Origin: Xylaria sp. FL1777
Taxonomy: Eukaryota; Ascomycota; Sordariomycetes; Xylariales; Xylariaceae
Length of the DNA stretch: 64,000 nt
Reading direction: 5' to 3'
NCBI GenBank assembly: GCA_022578965.1
Contig: MU400509.1
Location: 186,001-250,000 of the forward strand
Of this stretch, positions 25,668 through 37,650 are shown in pieces. Each line of letters opens with the position of its first letter. Positions within the stretch are counted from its first letter, which is position 1. Made by a program: the position numbers and the translations under genes. Under the pieces are notes generated by a model. It had not been told where the DNA came from, ran no database searches, and saw only the letters and a list, made by a program, of their open reading frames with translations.

Positions 25668-27153
25668 CGCAAATGTGCCGCCCTAGATGGTTTGTTGTTA
25701 CTGAAGGCGACGCAAAGATGTTGAAGTGTCTGTCTGGATGCGCAAGGCGGGTCAAACAAAGAGCCGTTCTTTTTAATCCAGCGCGGGCGCTTCTCGAGAA
25801 ATGACGTAATGTGATGGTGCGCCCAGATGCGTTCACGTTAGGTTGGTTGCAGAAACTGAGGCCAGACGCGCACGGCAACCGAACATGCTGTCAAACTGAA
25901 CACGCGCCAGCTTGAAAAAAAAAGCATAGATTGGTGCGTCGTTGCTGGTTTGCGTGTCACAGCGACTCCTCCCTGGTAGGATATCAATACCTAACTCTAC
26001 TAGACTGGAGATCAACATAGCGCCACAACTCAGCCACAATCGATACCTAAGCAAACTTGACCTGTAATGCTTCTTTGTGATTCGCTACAAACCTACCAAC
26101 AATACATAAAACGTACTTACTTATTCAACTTCAATGGCTTTTACCATACAATAAGGTCGTGCCTACTTACTCACTTAGTATATAGGCAGCTGATCAATAT
26201 GTGATTACCTATTGTGAAAATGCCTTAGTGATGATATAAGGTAGCCCCTGAGAATACACCTTGTTGGTAAATGGTAGAGTAGAGTCTTACCCTTAGGAAG
26301 CCATGATGATGAAAATCAAATTTTACTTCCCTGGCTCCCGTCTTCACCATTGTTATCTTGCTTATGAGTATTGACTACCTGGGTACTATATCCAGGGATC
26401 TTACCTACGACCAATATCATATACACCACATGAATTAGCTAAACCAGTAAGGGCCGATTTGTCCAAAACAGACTGTATGGCATGTGCCTCGATATTACTT
26501 CGGAGGTTAATATCTTTGTATGATTGGAGGGGACTGATGGCAAATGCTGGCTCGACAGAATATGTCTTCGATCTCCTAGTCAGTCGTGGATATGACGGAG
26601 GACCCTATTCGGCAACTCGTCCAGCCTTGTCATTGTTGCATTCGGCATTCTAAACTTGCTGGAAGCTTATATTAGGTGTGTGCCTGGCACTTTCACGGGG
26701 TAGGGTCACGGCGCCTGTCACTGCGTGGCCTTGTGCATGACAAGACGTAGAATGGGTATTTGCCGACAGCCTAATCATCATCTGGGGTATTTACCGAGAG
26801 TAAATATAGAACAGTCACATTGGTGATATGATCTTCATATGACTGGATAATAACCCGGGTAATGGAAGTCTAAGCTGATTTGCACGCGATTTGCCGTAGA
26901 CTACATTCGTCGCCATTTCTGTTAATCCGTCTGGTCGACCCCTGAAAAGCTTCGGGCTATGTACTATGAATGATGACGCAACTGGGACCAAGTGATAGGG
27001 ATATGTGAGATGGTCTAGACTCGACCTTGTACATATAAACGTCAGGTGGGAGAGGACAAATGTCAGTCCCCCTTTCTCTGCCCTCTGCAGGTATCTAGCT
27101 TTGGCTCCTTGTTACCGACTATTAATACAACTGAGGCTGAATCTACCGCCAAG
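25668..27153. other. intergenic between Elf1 and DUF1996 gene
   Basis: Divergent promoters. ORFs such as 26459-26653 carry no motif or signal for a gene. The sequence is fairly AT-rich from about 26050 on. No RNA gene was seen. Confidence 0.6.
27033..27039 (+). promoter_or_regulatory. possible TATA box of DUF1996 gene
   Basis: ATATAAA about 115 bases before the start codon at 27154, at a plausible distance for a fungal TATA promoter. Confidence 0.35.
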
Positions 27154-28618
27154 ATGAAGTGGACTTCGGTGAGGGCTCTTGCTCTGGCCGTGCCTGTCCA
27201 GGCCGGTCTTCGTTTCCAATGCTCAACCCTCACGATCCAAAGACTCGATCCCGTCGTCCAGCCGGGTGCGAACCCATCTTCCCATCTCCACCATATCGTT
27301 GGTGGAAATGCATTCAATGCGAGTATGCAAGGCGATGTGTCCAGCAGGGCCACCTGTACAACCTGCGAGATGTCAGAAGACTTTTCCAACTACTGGACGG
27401 CGACGCTATTTTTCAAGCATCAGAACGGTTCCTACCACCGGGTGCCAGTCATACCTGTCAACCCTGGTAACCTCGATGGTTACTCCGGTACTCAAGGCGG
27501 ACTCACTGTCTACTACACCCAAACCGACTTGCTCAGGGATTCAATAGCACAAAACCCCGTTAAAACCTTCCAACCGGTATTTCCTCTCATCTATCTTCGT
27601 AACTTGGCCCAAGGCTCGAGACACTGATAAATGATAGGGCTTCCGTATGACAGTGGGCAGCCCAACCAACACCGGTACTGCGCACGTCGGGCTACGATAC
27701 CAGTGCCTTTCAGCCAGTGCTGGCAGAGGCCCGGAAACGCCAGATTTCCCCACGTCGCCATGCGCAGGCGGAATCGTAAGTAGTTCTCAGAATATTTTCC
27801 TCCCTACCCTGAAATACAGAGGCTCGATTTCGAGCCAAAGTGAGGTCTAGAAAGCTTCCTGCGGATTTGATACACCCCAAGATTTCACGCTCAAAATAGC
27901 AATTGCTAACATCGAGCATTTAGTTTGTCACGAACCACTTCCCTGCGTCAGTACCGACCTAGTTATATCAAAACACGTATCATTCTGATACTAACTTGAC
28001 CTAGATGCTGGGACGGAAAGAACCTGGATAGCCCCGACCACCAATCGCACATGTATAACACCATTACCTACGACGGCTTCACTAATGCTCCTCCATGCCC
28101 GGCCTCTCACCCAGTCAGGATGCCGCAGGTGACCTACGAGACCGTCTGGGACACGAGGGCGTTCAACAGCAGTACGCATTCCTCATCTTTTACTCCCAGC
28201 CCCAGCCAGATTCTTTACTCCTATAACCCCCCCTGATATCCCAAATAACGAGATGAATATTTTATCATGGGCGGTGATTTCTAACCCCTTATTTCATATA
28301 TAGTGTGGCCATCTGGAACCCCCAACCCATTCGTATGGAGCTTCGAAGGCGTCAACGGGCGAGGAAACCACGCCGACTACATGTTCGGCTGGAAGGGCGA
28401 CGCCCTGCAGCGCGCCATGAACAAGTCGGAGTGCTTCTACGACGGCTGCGGATCCCTCACCAAGCAGCAAATGAGCGTTGCCAGCAGATGCACCGTGCCA
28501 GACATGGTCGGCGAGCAATTTGAAGGATGTACGTCTCCTGAAACATCCCCAATCGTCAAACTGTGTGAGCCATACTGACTGTTTATAACTAGGGCTTTCG
28601 AAGCTCCCGGGTATGTAA
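27154..28618 (+). CDS. secreted DUF1996-domain protein
   Basis: Extracellular fungal protein of unknown biochemical function. Exons 27154-27576, 27638-27775, 27924-27946, 28005-28171, 28304-28528, 28593-28618 give 333 residues. MKWTSVRALALAVPVQA looks like a short signal peptide. The DUF1996 (PF09362) signatures follow in order: LDPVVQPG, SHLHHIVGG, MRMTVG-like FRMTVGSP, CWDGKNLDSPDHQSH, and GRGNHADYMFGW. Many Cys are at the expected positions for disulfides. Introns were placed by phase and these motifs; exon 3 is 23 nt. Some DUF1996 members are attached to WSC domains, but this one has none. The His-rich motifs suggest metal or carbohydrate contact, which is inference only. Confidence 0.88.
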
Positions 28619-29382
28619 GTTTTGTTTAGGGGGGTGAATGGGAAATTGATTGCGCCGCTGGGAGAGCAGGGATGAACTCGTTGGTTCTGAATTCGTAGAT
28701 CGTTATGCCTAGATTAAGTTCTTATTAGCACCAATTATATGCTTGCATTTGCAATCATCAGTCAAATCCAATTTTAGAACAATAAGGCACACTACTGACT
28801 TTATTGTCGTAGATAATATGTGTGTGAGGTAATGTTCAGTTTGCTAAATTGGGGTCGAGGTAAGACTTGGGTAGGGGATGGTAAATACAACACAAACTTC
28901 CTCTGAGAGTCAACTCGTAGCAACATCTCACTTGATACTCTATAATATCCAGGCAGAAATTAGAACCAAGGGTAATTATCCTACGTGAGAATATACACCC
29001 AAAGGCTAGGTCTAAGCTAGAACTTATAAAGGGCAGGTCATGTCGCATACAAATGTTGAAGAGTTGGTATAGAAGCCTCTATGACTGCTGATTTGAGATC
29101 CGAAATTAGACTCTTGGATGTGTAATTAGACCCAGATAAAAATTTTAGCTTAGAATATTGATTCTGACTGTTGACTACTGCCTACCATATAATCGGTCGA
29201 TTCAATAGGATTATTGCAGTGATTGAATGTAGACTGCCAGGCGCAGATTTTACAATAAATATCCCAGTGGCCAATCAAAGGTTTAGTATGAGATACAACT
29301 AGCTCGAGTTCTATTTTCTTCGAGACGTTAATCGTGGCATTCGACTGCTAAACCTACACAGGGTTACAAGGCCCGTAACATA
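28619..29382. other. intergenic, convergent DUF1996 and bZIP ends
   Basis: AT-rich, with no ORF of interest. Confidence 0.6.
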
Positions 29383-30512
29383 TCAAAAGGCGCGGCCGAT
29401 CAACAAGGTCTCGAACATCAGCTTCTCGAAAGACTCCCGATATATCACGGCACCGAATCTACGACAGGATGTTAGCGGGCCCGATACACGGTGGTTTATC
29501 CTGAACCCCGATCTAAACAAGTGATTGAAAATATGGGAACTCCGAGAACTACATACCCATGACATCTTGCCGCACCCTGCAGCTTCTCAAGGAGGTGCCA
29601 CAGCTTTCGCGCCTCCAGGCCACCAAAGAGTGGCTGGGACCGAATAATATGCCAGGCTTCAACGGGGGTGACCTCAGACGAATGACGCAGCTCCGAGGAG
29701 AGGGTAAGTAAAGAATCCAAGGACTGCTCTGGCAGCTCCCGGCAGAAGGTCTCGTGTGCCCTATACGACTCGAAGGTGGACTTTGGATATGAGGGGGCGA
29801 GTTGGCCGGAAACGGTAAGTGAATGCCCGCCAACCTCATGAATCTTGTCCTGGCCTGGATAAAGATGGTTTACGCAAGGTCTTTCTAGGCTGCAGATGTC
29901 CTCTCCCGTCAGATCGAGCCGCTCTACTTCGTTAAGCTTGAGATACACGAAGAAATGTAACATACGTGAGCACGAATTCCATTCCAATTGCAAGCGGGTC
30001 GAGATCGCCTAAGCGGAGAAGATCGTTGGGGCTAGATATCGTGTCGTCTTTCTGGCCCTCTTCACGTAGTGTTGAGCATATCTGATTGTTGATGTAATCT
30101 ATATGCAGGTGATCCTGCGGGGATAGGATTTCATCTGCTGAGGATTCCCCAGACACATGGGTTATCTCGACAGGCTGGTTAAGCTCATCAGGAATCTGTA
30201 TTCCCTGATTTTGGATGAATTCAGTAAGCTTCTGGACCGTCCTTTGTAGCTCATGTATCTCTCGATACAACTCCGCCTCAGTGGCCTGACTCTCGGCGAC
30301 ACGCTCCTCGAGGGCTTTCGTATACCTCTCTTTACGCTCTCGATAGGTACTAACCCCATTGCCTCTTAGCAATTGAATCGGCTTGACTCCCAAGTAGTCA
30401 CGATTTGAAGTGGGGGGTAAACTAGTACTGACAGTTGAGCTTTTCGCAATTGCGCTTTACGTTTCTTTGTACGGTCTTCTTTAGATTCTATGGAGACCAA
30501 ACGTGTTGGCAT
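29383..30512 (-). CDS. bZIP transcription factor, atypical basic region
   Basis: Exons 30512-30433, 30349-29966, 29889-29557, 29458-29383 give 290 residues. Residues ~17-37 form the basic region, KKRKAQLRKAQL joined across intron 1 to TYRERKERY, then a leucine-zipper-like helix (KALEERVAES...ELYREIHELQ). The canonical N-x7-R becomes L-x7-R: the invariant Asn is Leu. I recall a filamentous-fungal bZIP subfamily with a similar substitution. The C-terminal half (EAWHIIRSQPLFGGLEARKLW) resembles the conserved tail of uncharacterised fungal bZIP proteins. The first exon joins through a ~83-bp intron whose phase fits. The start is the ATG at 30512; an upstream in-frame hydrophobic stretch was left out. 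Confidence 0.8.
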
Positions 30513-31453
30513 TGGGAACCCAATGATAAGAAAGAAGAAGGAAAAGAGGAACACGAAGAAAAAGAAAAGAAAAAGACCCGATATCGAATCTTCACTTCAG
30601 CTGCGGGCATAGAAACTGACAACGAATGCTGGACTGCTTACTCTCGGGGGAGAACATGCGGAAGATGTTAGTGGCGATCTGGGGAGCAGACATCGTGATA
30701 ATATGGTGGTGGAACAATCGCCTATAATGTGACAGCTGTGCGGCTAGGCTTCTTTCTCTGTGGAGGGTTGATGCACAATCGGACGTCTTACTGTTTCCTC
30801 GTGATATCGACGTCGCGGACAAAATTTGTTGAACTGCCGCCGTATAACTAGTAGGTAGTAGGTAGCGCCAGGGTACATGTCCAGATCCCCCTTACAGCTC
30901 CTGTGGCGCCTCGATGTCTGCTTTTGAGACATGTCAGTGACAGGTTGAAACCCCGGCGTCAAATCAAAGTGCTCCCCCACTTTTCCGAAAAAGGAAATTC
31001 TGATTATCCATCATCGTTAGCCCTCGTTCAATCTCGACCATCTACATCTCCGAGTCAGGTAAAAGCACGGAGTATATCATCATAGCTTGCAGCTATCAGC
31101 CTAATCTTAGGGGCTTCGGACGCTGAGAGGATTTTCCCAAACAAGAGATCCTGATTATCCATCAACCTTCAAACCTCATCATCCTAATTTCCAAGGCAAC
31201 GCATCACCACCTACCTACATGAGAACAAATCCAGACTTGACTCCGTAAAATGGCTGTATATATAGAGGCAAGCGGCTCTGGATTGAGGTCTAAGAAAGGC
31301 GCAGCAGACCACCTTCGGCTTCTTTTCCCATCTCTCAAGCCACCTTGAACTTCTCTCATCCAATTCCCTGTACATATTCGGCATAGACAGCTAGCCTGTC
31401 ATTCTGCTGATTCCAACGGGTGCCACTCTTTTAACAACACACCTACCGTCATC
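30513..31453. other. divergent intergenic, bZIP and propeller promoters
   Basis: The short ORFs here have no motif. A run of GAAGAAGGAAAAG-type purines (30527-30575) lies next to the bZIP start. Confidence 0.6.
31256..31264 (+). promoter_or_regulatory. possible TATA box of propeller gene
   Basis: TATATATAG about 190 bases upstream of the ATG at 31454. Confidence 0.35.
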
Positions 31454-32879
31454 ATGCACGCCAAACCTATAATTCCGTTTGTCCTGGCAACGCTCGCGCT
31501 GGAAGCACTGGCGTACCCGAAATGCCGGAGCCCGCCCAATGGAAAGGCTATTTACATGATCTCGAATGAGAAGGAGAACGCTGTTCTGGCTCTCCCGATT
31601 GGAAAAAATGGACTATTTACACCAGGGACCGCAACATTGACGGCCACTGGCGGCGCCGGCATGAATGGCGTGGACGGTGATCAGTTAGTCCCCTGGAGTC
31701 ATTATTCCCCCCTTTTGGCAGGTTTTGGGCCTCATTGTCCCTGCATAGTCCCGAAACATAAACTGGAATCTTACTCTTTTCAGTAATTGCTAACTCCAGC
31801 GTGTAAACAGCGGCGGTGTGGCCGCCGGTCCCGATGCCCTCTTTAGCCAATCGAGCGTCACAATAGCCGGTCATGTATGAATGCTCGATTCTCAGATGAA
31901 ACCCCTATAGAATTCTCATGCATAGTACTAACGTCGGCTCCTCGCACAGAACCTATTCGCTGTCAATCCCGGGTCGAATAGTGTTTCTATGTTCGCTATT
32001 AATCCTCAAGACCCCACAAAGCTCACTCTAGTCGGCAAGCCGATGGCCGTCCCGGCTGAGTTCCCGGTCACCGTTGCCGCCTCCCAGAAGAACAACCTCG
32101 TCTGCGTGGGGTCTAGTGGCGCGGTTGCAGGTTTGTCATGTTCGAAATTCTCCGCAAAGGGAATCGAAGCGATGGACGATCTGCGCGTCTTCGACATCAA
32201 ACAGACGACTCCGCCAGTCGGGCCCAAGGGCACCGTCTCTCACGCGTTCTTCTCCGAGGACGAATCCACCGTCTTCACCACGGTCAAGGGCCTCCCGGAG
32301 CAGAACAGGACAGGCTTCCTGGCTGCCTTCGCCGTCGGTACGTCGGACTGCGCGCCCGAGGCCTCGGTGAACCAGGACGGAATGCGGTCGACGCCCGCGG
32401 GGACGGCCGTCCTCTTCGGTTCCTCGACGATTCCGGGCTCCGACGACCTCTTCGTCACAGACGCGTCCTTTGGCGGCGCCGTGCTGGCCAACGGCGGGAG
32501 GGCCGAGGATGCGGCAGTCAAGGCGTTTTCTGTCAAGGGAAAGGGCGTCATAGATGGTCAGTCAGCCACATGCTGGGTGGCTATCAGCCCGGCGACTAAC
32601 ACGGCATTCGTGACGGATGTTGGCGTCAACCGCCTGGTGGAGATGTCGATAGCGGACGCGAGCATCAAAAACATCATCGACCTCAGCGCGAATGGCGACC
32701 CAGGTCTCATCGATCTCCGGGCTGCTGGTCGTCTTGTCTACGCCCTAAGTCCAGGCAATGGTAGCACCCCAGCCGCCGTCACAGTAGTAGATGCGATGAC
32801 CAAGAAACAGGTACAACATTTCCAGGTGAAGGGACTGGCCTTTGGAAAGAGTGCGCAGGGGATGGCTATGCTTTTCTGA
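31454..32879 (+). CDS. secreted beta-propeller-like protein
   Basis: Exons 31454-31687, 31800-31874, 31950-32879 give 412 residues. MHAKPIIPFVLATLALEALA is a clear signal peptide. The rest shows repeating blade-like segments (IYMISNEKENAVLALPI, LFAVNPGSNSVSMFAI, LFVTDASFGGAV, AFVTDVGVNRLVEMSI, RLVYALSPGNGS), as in fungal extracellular proteins annotated 3-carboxymuconate-cyclase-like or YVTN propeller. No catalytic residues can be named. Intron 1's donor (TTA|GTCCCC) is poor but is the best phase-correct choice; intron 2 is normal. Exon 3 is GC-rich compared with its AT-rich flank. No partner gene is evident. Confidence 0.78.
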
Positions 32880-35073
32880 TTGTGATTGAGTCCAATCAGG
32901 AATATATGTGTTATTTAATATTAGGAGGTACAATCTCCAGGTTCTTAAAAAAAAAAAGAGGCTATCTCATCGAGCCTGAGTACTTATATGTATCAATCGC
33001 GCTGTCACAATAGAACTAATCCATTCAAGGTCATACGGATGTTAGTATTTATGCTTGTTTTTGTGCTTAGTTATGCTATAATGGGTGATATTGTGTTCTG
33101 ATCTTTATCGCAACGTAGTGGATTTAGGATGAACTAAGCTTTCAGTCGAGTTTAGTATTGCACCTGTCAGGTTAGTGATCGTTTTCATATATGAGGCTTA
33201 TGGTTTGGGCCGTCTCTAATGATTTTGTTCCCTTCAATCGATCTTGTCCTTCCCAATAGTTACCATGCATACAGTTTTACCTTTACCATCTGATTCCGAC
33301 CTTCGTGGCATTGAATCTAGAGATCGGATGAACCTGATTGGTTTCATTTTGATGGTCCTAATTAGGATAATTCAATATAGTTCGTAGCGAGTTTCACAGC
33401 CTCAACGATAGAGTATTCAATCAATCAGAATGTGGTTCACCATATTTGACTCGTCATAGAATCCGGTTGAAGATCTTTCTGTTCATATCATGAACCTTGG
33501 GTGTTGAATGACACAGCTTTCCTGAATCGCTTTGTTGTAGGTGCAATCATTTGATTGCCGTCTTTGAGTAATGTCGTAAATAGGTTAGTAATCTGGAATT
33601 ATTGTTCACAGTGTGGACATAGATATATCTTAGCAGATGCTTCATAGCTACTGCTGTTTTTTCTCCTGTTACTCCTTATCATGATTTAGTAGGAATTAGT
33701 AATGTGTTGGTAGATAAGTCTGGTCTTTTCTGCCTCCGCAAGAACTATCTGTATCTGACTATTGGAAATTTTATGCTGACGGATCTTGTGGATTTTCGCC
33801 TACTTCAACTATTGAAATCCCGCTTCGGCTGCAACATGGGCTTGGATCGAATTCGGCTTTGACTTTCATCTTTTGTTACGTATTAATTGATGAAAGGCGA
33901 GAATTGCGGAGTGGAGACAACAACTGGCAGGGTCATGGGATGCATGAGATGTGTCACGAGATCTGTTGCCTTTTTCCTTTTTCCTGCAAAATGTACAGTA
34001 CACGGTGAAGATATAATGTGGAGTTATTGAATAACTATACTTATACTCACTTTAAAGGAGAGCCAACTTAAAACACAATTCCAGGTTGCTGCTCAAATTT
34101 AGGAACAAGTCTTATCATGCAGGTGGCTTCGTGTACACTACCTAGCTACCTAGAGTTTAGACGCGTATACAATATCAACGAGCTTTAGGTACACTTTGAA
34201 ACCTAAGATATTATTACTTATGTACTTACTCATATATGCACATAATCGCGGAGTTCCCCGTCCAACGTACATTAGATTTAATTTAGATTGATGTGTGCTC
34301 TACCTATATATACCAGTCTCGGCAGCTACGGCGTGGGCTGGAGCAGTTGTATATCCCTCTATCCGCTATAAGCTGTATACCCCTCCCCCTCATCTCCTGT
34401 ACCACGTACTGCCTGTTCATTAGCTCAGCTACCTACAGTAGATACCTCTTACTATGCTATGACGCCGGGCCACGTACTAATAGAGCGCCGGCCTTCTGGA
34501 ATGATAAGTAAAACCAGCAAATGCCAATAGATCGCGCACTAGGTACCCAGGCACACAATTGGATCCGAAGATAGGAAAGCCCAAGTCTGCCTAAGATTGT
34601 ACAGGAATGTGTGTCCCTTACTGTATTGTATGACTTGCTACCTGGACTGTAGATACCTACCCGGGCAAGATAGATAAACAAAGCTCGATGCGGGGCTCAT
34701 TCATGGGATAAGGGCGTGGACGTGGACCTGACTACCTGACTACCTGACCCAACACAAGTCCAGCAACCAAACAGGAACCACCAAGCAACATTGAGCTACA
34801 GTACCCAAGCTACCTACTCATCCCTATTTCAGACCCAACCTCTTGTCAACCTTCTCATCGCCAATTCCTGTAGAGCTTTCTTCCCCACCTTGCTCGTTAG
34901 CCTTGAAGTCGTGTGTAGTTCTTATACATTATTCAGCATTGGTTAGAGACTGTGTTGTTTCGAATAGTCACACGCCTTGTCCTCGTAGACGCCTGATTAT
35001 ACCTGACATATCTACTGTGTCTATTCGCTGTATCACGCACTCTGATTGCTTCTTTACTGATCACACCTTTAGC
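32880..35073. other. intergenic, long ORF-free stretch
   Basis: About 2.2 kb; from about 32930 to 34290 no ORF reaches 60 codons on either strand. The sequence is AT-rich without an obvious tandem repeat, terminal repeat or TE motif. TACCTA words recur at 34425-34665. The last few hundred bases are the URC1-like promoter and leader. Confidence 0.6.
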
Positions 35074-37650
35074 ATGGCGAGCTCAGGATCGGGAACGGGG
35101 GGTGTAGGAAACGGTACGGCTGATATCCTTCTAGCTTTGAAGGCTATCCAGGAGAACCAGACAAGATTGGCCGCCGAGGTTGAGTCTCTGTCTCATCGAC
35201 TGGATGCCCTTGCACCGTCTACCCACAGTCCAACTTTGATTGAGAAGTCGTCACCTGAGAGCAACCTACCTGCAGAGTCCGCACTACCGCAGCCAGCTTT
35301 GGCCACGACGGCAAAGGATGATAACTCTTCCGTGCGTGGGCAAGCAGAGAAAGCCGGGTTTACTTCCCGAATCATTCTCACGTGAGCTTGTCTTCTGGGC
35401 GTGTCCGTTTTACGTATATGATGCTGACCACATCGAAGAACCTATCCGAAACAAATAGGCATAAATCCGATACCCCTAAACTGGGGAGCCCCGGGACCCG
35501 AAAGAGGCCCAGTGGTGGTGTCTAGATCCTCATCTACGATCCGAAAACGCAATGGTGAGTTTATTCGGATGGTGTATGTGAGAAGCCGCTGACCGCTTTT
35601 TCCGTATTGTAGCTATCGGAGGTAAGAATCCCTACCACTCGAAACTACCAGTCAGCACTCATGAGTAATTAACTTTCTTAGCACACGGTGGCTCATATTC
35701 CATCTATTTCGCGCTCGCTGTTGCCAGTAAACAGCTCAATGTCAACCATAGGTGGGTGATAAGATGATGCGACTAAAATAGCAAAATGGCTGACTGAATC
35801 TCACTTGGAAGGCCGGATTTCACCAACACCGAGCCAGCCGTGAATATTGGACCATTCCCACAATGGTCAGACAAGAAGAAAATCGTAGCTATGGACCCTT
35901 GGGGCCACCTTTCTCCTTGGCTGTATGGAGATACTATGCAAAAAGAGAACGGTAAGTCGTGACTATTCCCGTGTATTACCTGGAGGTGCTAGTGCGTTTG
36001 CTGAGTTGAGCTGTGCATAGTCGACATTCGGCCAACTATTGCTATCACTAAAGCACATATGAAGGTGAGTGACAAATAAGGAGTGCCTATTACCGACAAC
36101 ATACTAAGACAGATAGCTTCCGGAACTGGAAGAGAGCGTTCGGAGTGGGAGATTGTAAGATATGACCTAATGCTTTTGCTTCATCTGCTCACCAAATTTT
36201 AGAGTACCAGATGGGAAAGTTTGTCTGAACGAGGCAGGAGAACTGGCCGTGACGAAGTTCGCGGTTGAGCCAGTGAGTTTGTGTTACCAATTTCCTCCTG
36301 GAGTAGCCAAGCTCATTCCGTTTAGGTCTGGTATCTGCCAGGGGTAGCCGAACGATTTGGCATTGGTACGTAGACGCTGAAGAATCATACATCACTGTGT
36401 CTCTAACATGATATCGCACGGCATAGACGAGGCGGTTCTGCGTCGCTCCCTCTTCGAGCACACTGGTGGCAGTTATCCTGAGGTGCGTAACCCACGGACT
36501 TTTGAGACTTATCTGTATCTTACGATAGTAGCTTATAACGCGTGGCGACATCAAAGTCTTTCTACCTCCTATTGGTATACTGCCTTCCAATCCTAGAATG
36601 GCGAACTGTAGTAACTAACACTCTCTAGGTGGATTGACGGTCTACTGCTTCGGGGACCCAGCGAAGATGTCAAACGAGAACGTGAGATTGTCTTTGAGGA
36701 TTCACGATGAGGTAAAGACGTCACAATTACTGTAGTGTTGAACCATGGTTATCTGACTGGGGATGTAGTGTAACGGCAGTGACGTATTTGGATCCGATAT
36801 CTGTACCTGCAGGCCTTATCTCATCTTCGGTATCGAGGAGGCCGTCAAAGAAGCTCAAAATGGTGGCAGCGGAGTTGTCATCTACTTCAGAAAGGAGGGA
36901 CGTGCTTTAGGCGAAGTGACGAAAGTAAGTAGCCGATAGGTTTGCCAATCCCCGAGTTGCAGTTTGCTAACGGAACGGAACGTATAGTATCGTAAGTGGC
37001 GGCAATGTTCAGCTTGCAGTATGAGAATAATTGCTAATCGCCTCCTCAATAGTTGTGTATAACGCACGGAAGCGTGGTGAAGATCGCGCTTCGGACTATT
37101 TCAAGAGAACCGAGAATATCGCCGGAGTCAAAGACATGAGGTTCCAAGCGCTTATGCCCGACATCCTTCATTGGCTCGGCATCAAAAAGATCGATAGAAT
37201 GCTGAGTATGAGCAAGTGAGTTGATACGCCGCAAAAATAACGGGGGTTGTCGTGTAACTAACAAGCTACTTATCTAGCATGAAGCATGATGCTATTGTCG
37301 GGCAGGGGTACGACTTTTAACTTCCGCATACAACTCTACGGAGGCTAACAAGTGACAGTATCCCAATCCACGAACGAGTGGAGCTACCCGAAGAATTGAT
37401 TCCCGCAGACTCGCGCGTCGAGATAGATGCGAAGATCACAGCCGGTATGCCATACGCGTCGCTGATCATCCACCTATTCACAGAGGACAAAGGTTGCTGA
37501 CCGGTTGCAGGGTACTTTACGACCGGCCACAGAATGACCGAAGAGGAGCTCCAGGCCGTTCAAGGACGGATGTGGGAAGAGTGAGTATTCTGGACCATCC
37601 ACTAAACTTAGGAGCTTCGTATTGACGGCACCACCAGCATCGATCACTAA
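35074..37650 (+). CDS. urc1: URC1-type GTP cyclohydrolase II-like protein
   Basis: Predicted to act in uracil catabolism (URC pathway). 19 exons: 35074-35381, 35439-35554, 35613-35621, 35682-35751, 35812-35951, 36021-36064, 36117-36154, 36203-36272, 36326-36365, 36427-36482, 36532-36574, 36629-36711, 36769-36924, 36988-36991, 37053-37215, 37278-37307, 37359-37444, 37511-37580, 37638-37650; the frame closes at 512 residues. After a Ser/Gly-rich N-terminus with a short coiled coil comes the GTP_CH_N domain (TTYP...IGINPIPLNWG, WGHLSPWLYGD), then the GCHII core. The zinc Cys set is HDEC...ICTC and the substrate loop is RKEGRALGE. Having GTP_CH_N separates it from riboflavin RIB1. Exon 14 is 4 nt (TATC) and exon 3 is 9 nt. 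Confidence 0.85.

Noticed and set aside
26459..26653. 64-codon ORF in the gap before the DUF1996 gene
   Set aside because: No motif, isolated, AT-rich surroundings; consistent with chance.
35074..37650. Riboflavin-pathway GTP cyclohydrolase II (RIB1)
   Set aside because: The GTP_CH_N-type N-terminal domain and 512-residue length match URC1 rather than the shorter RIB1.
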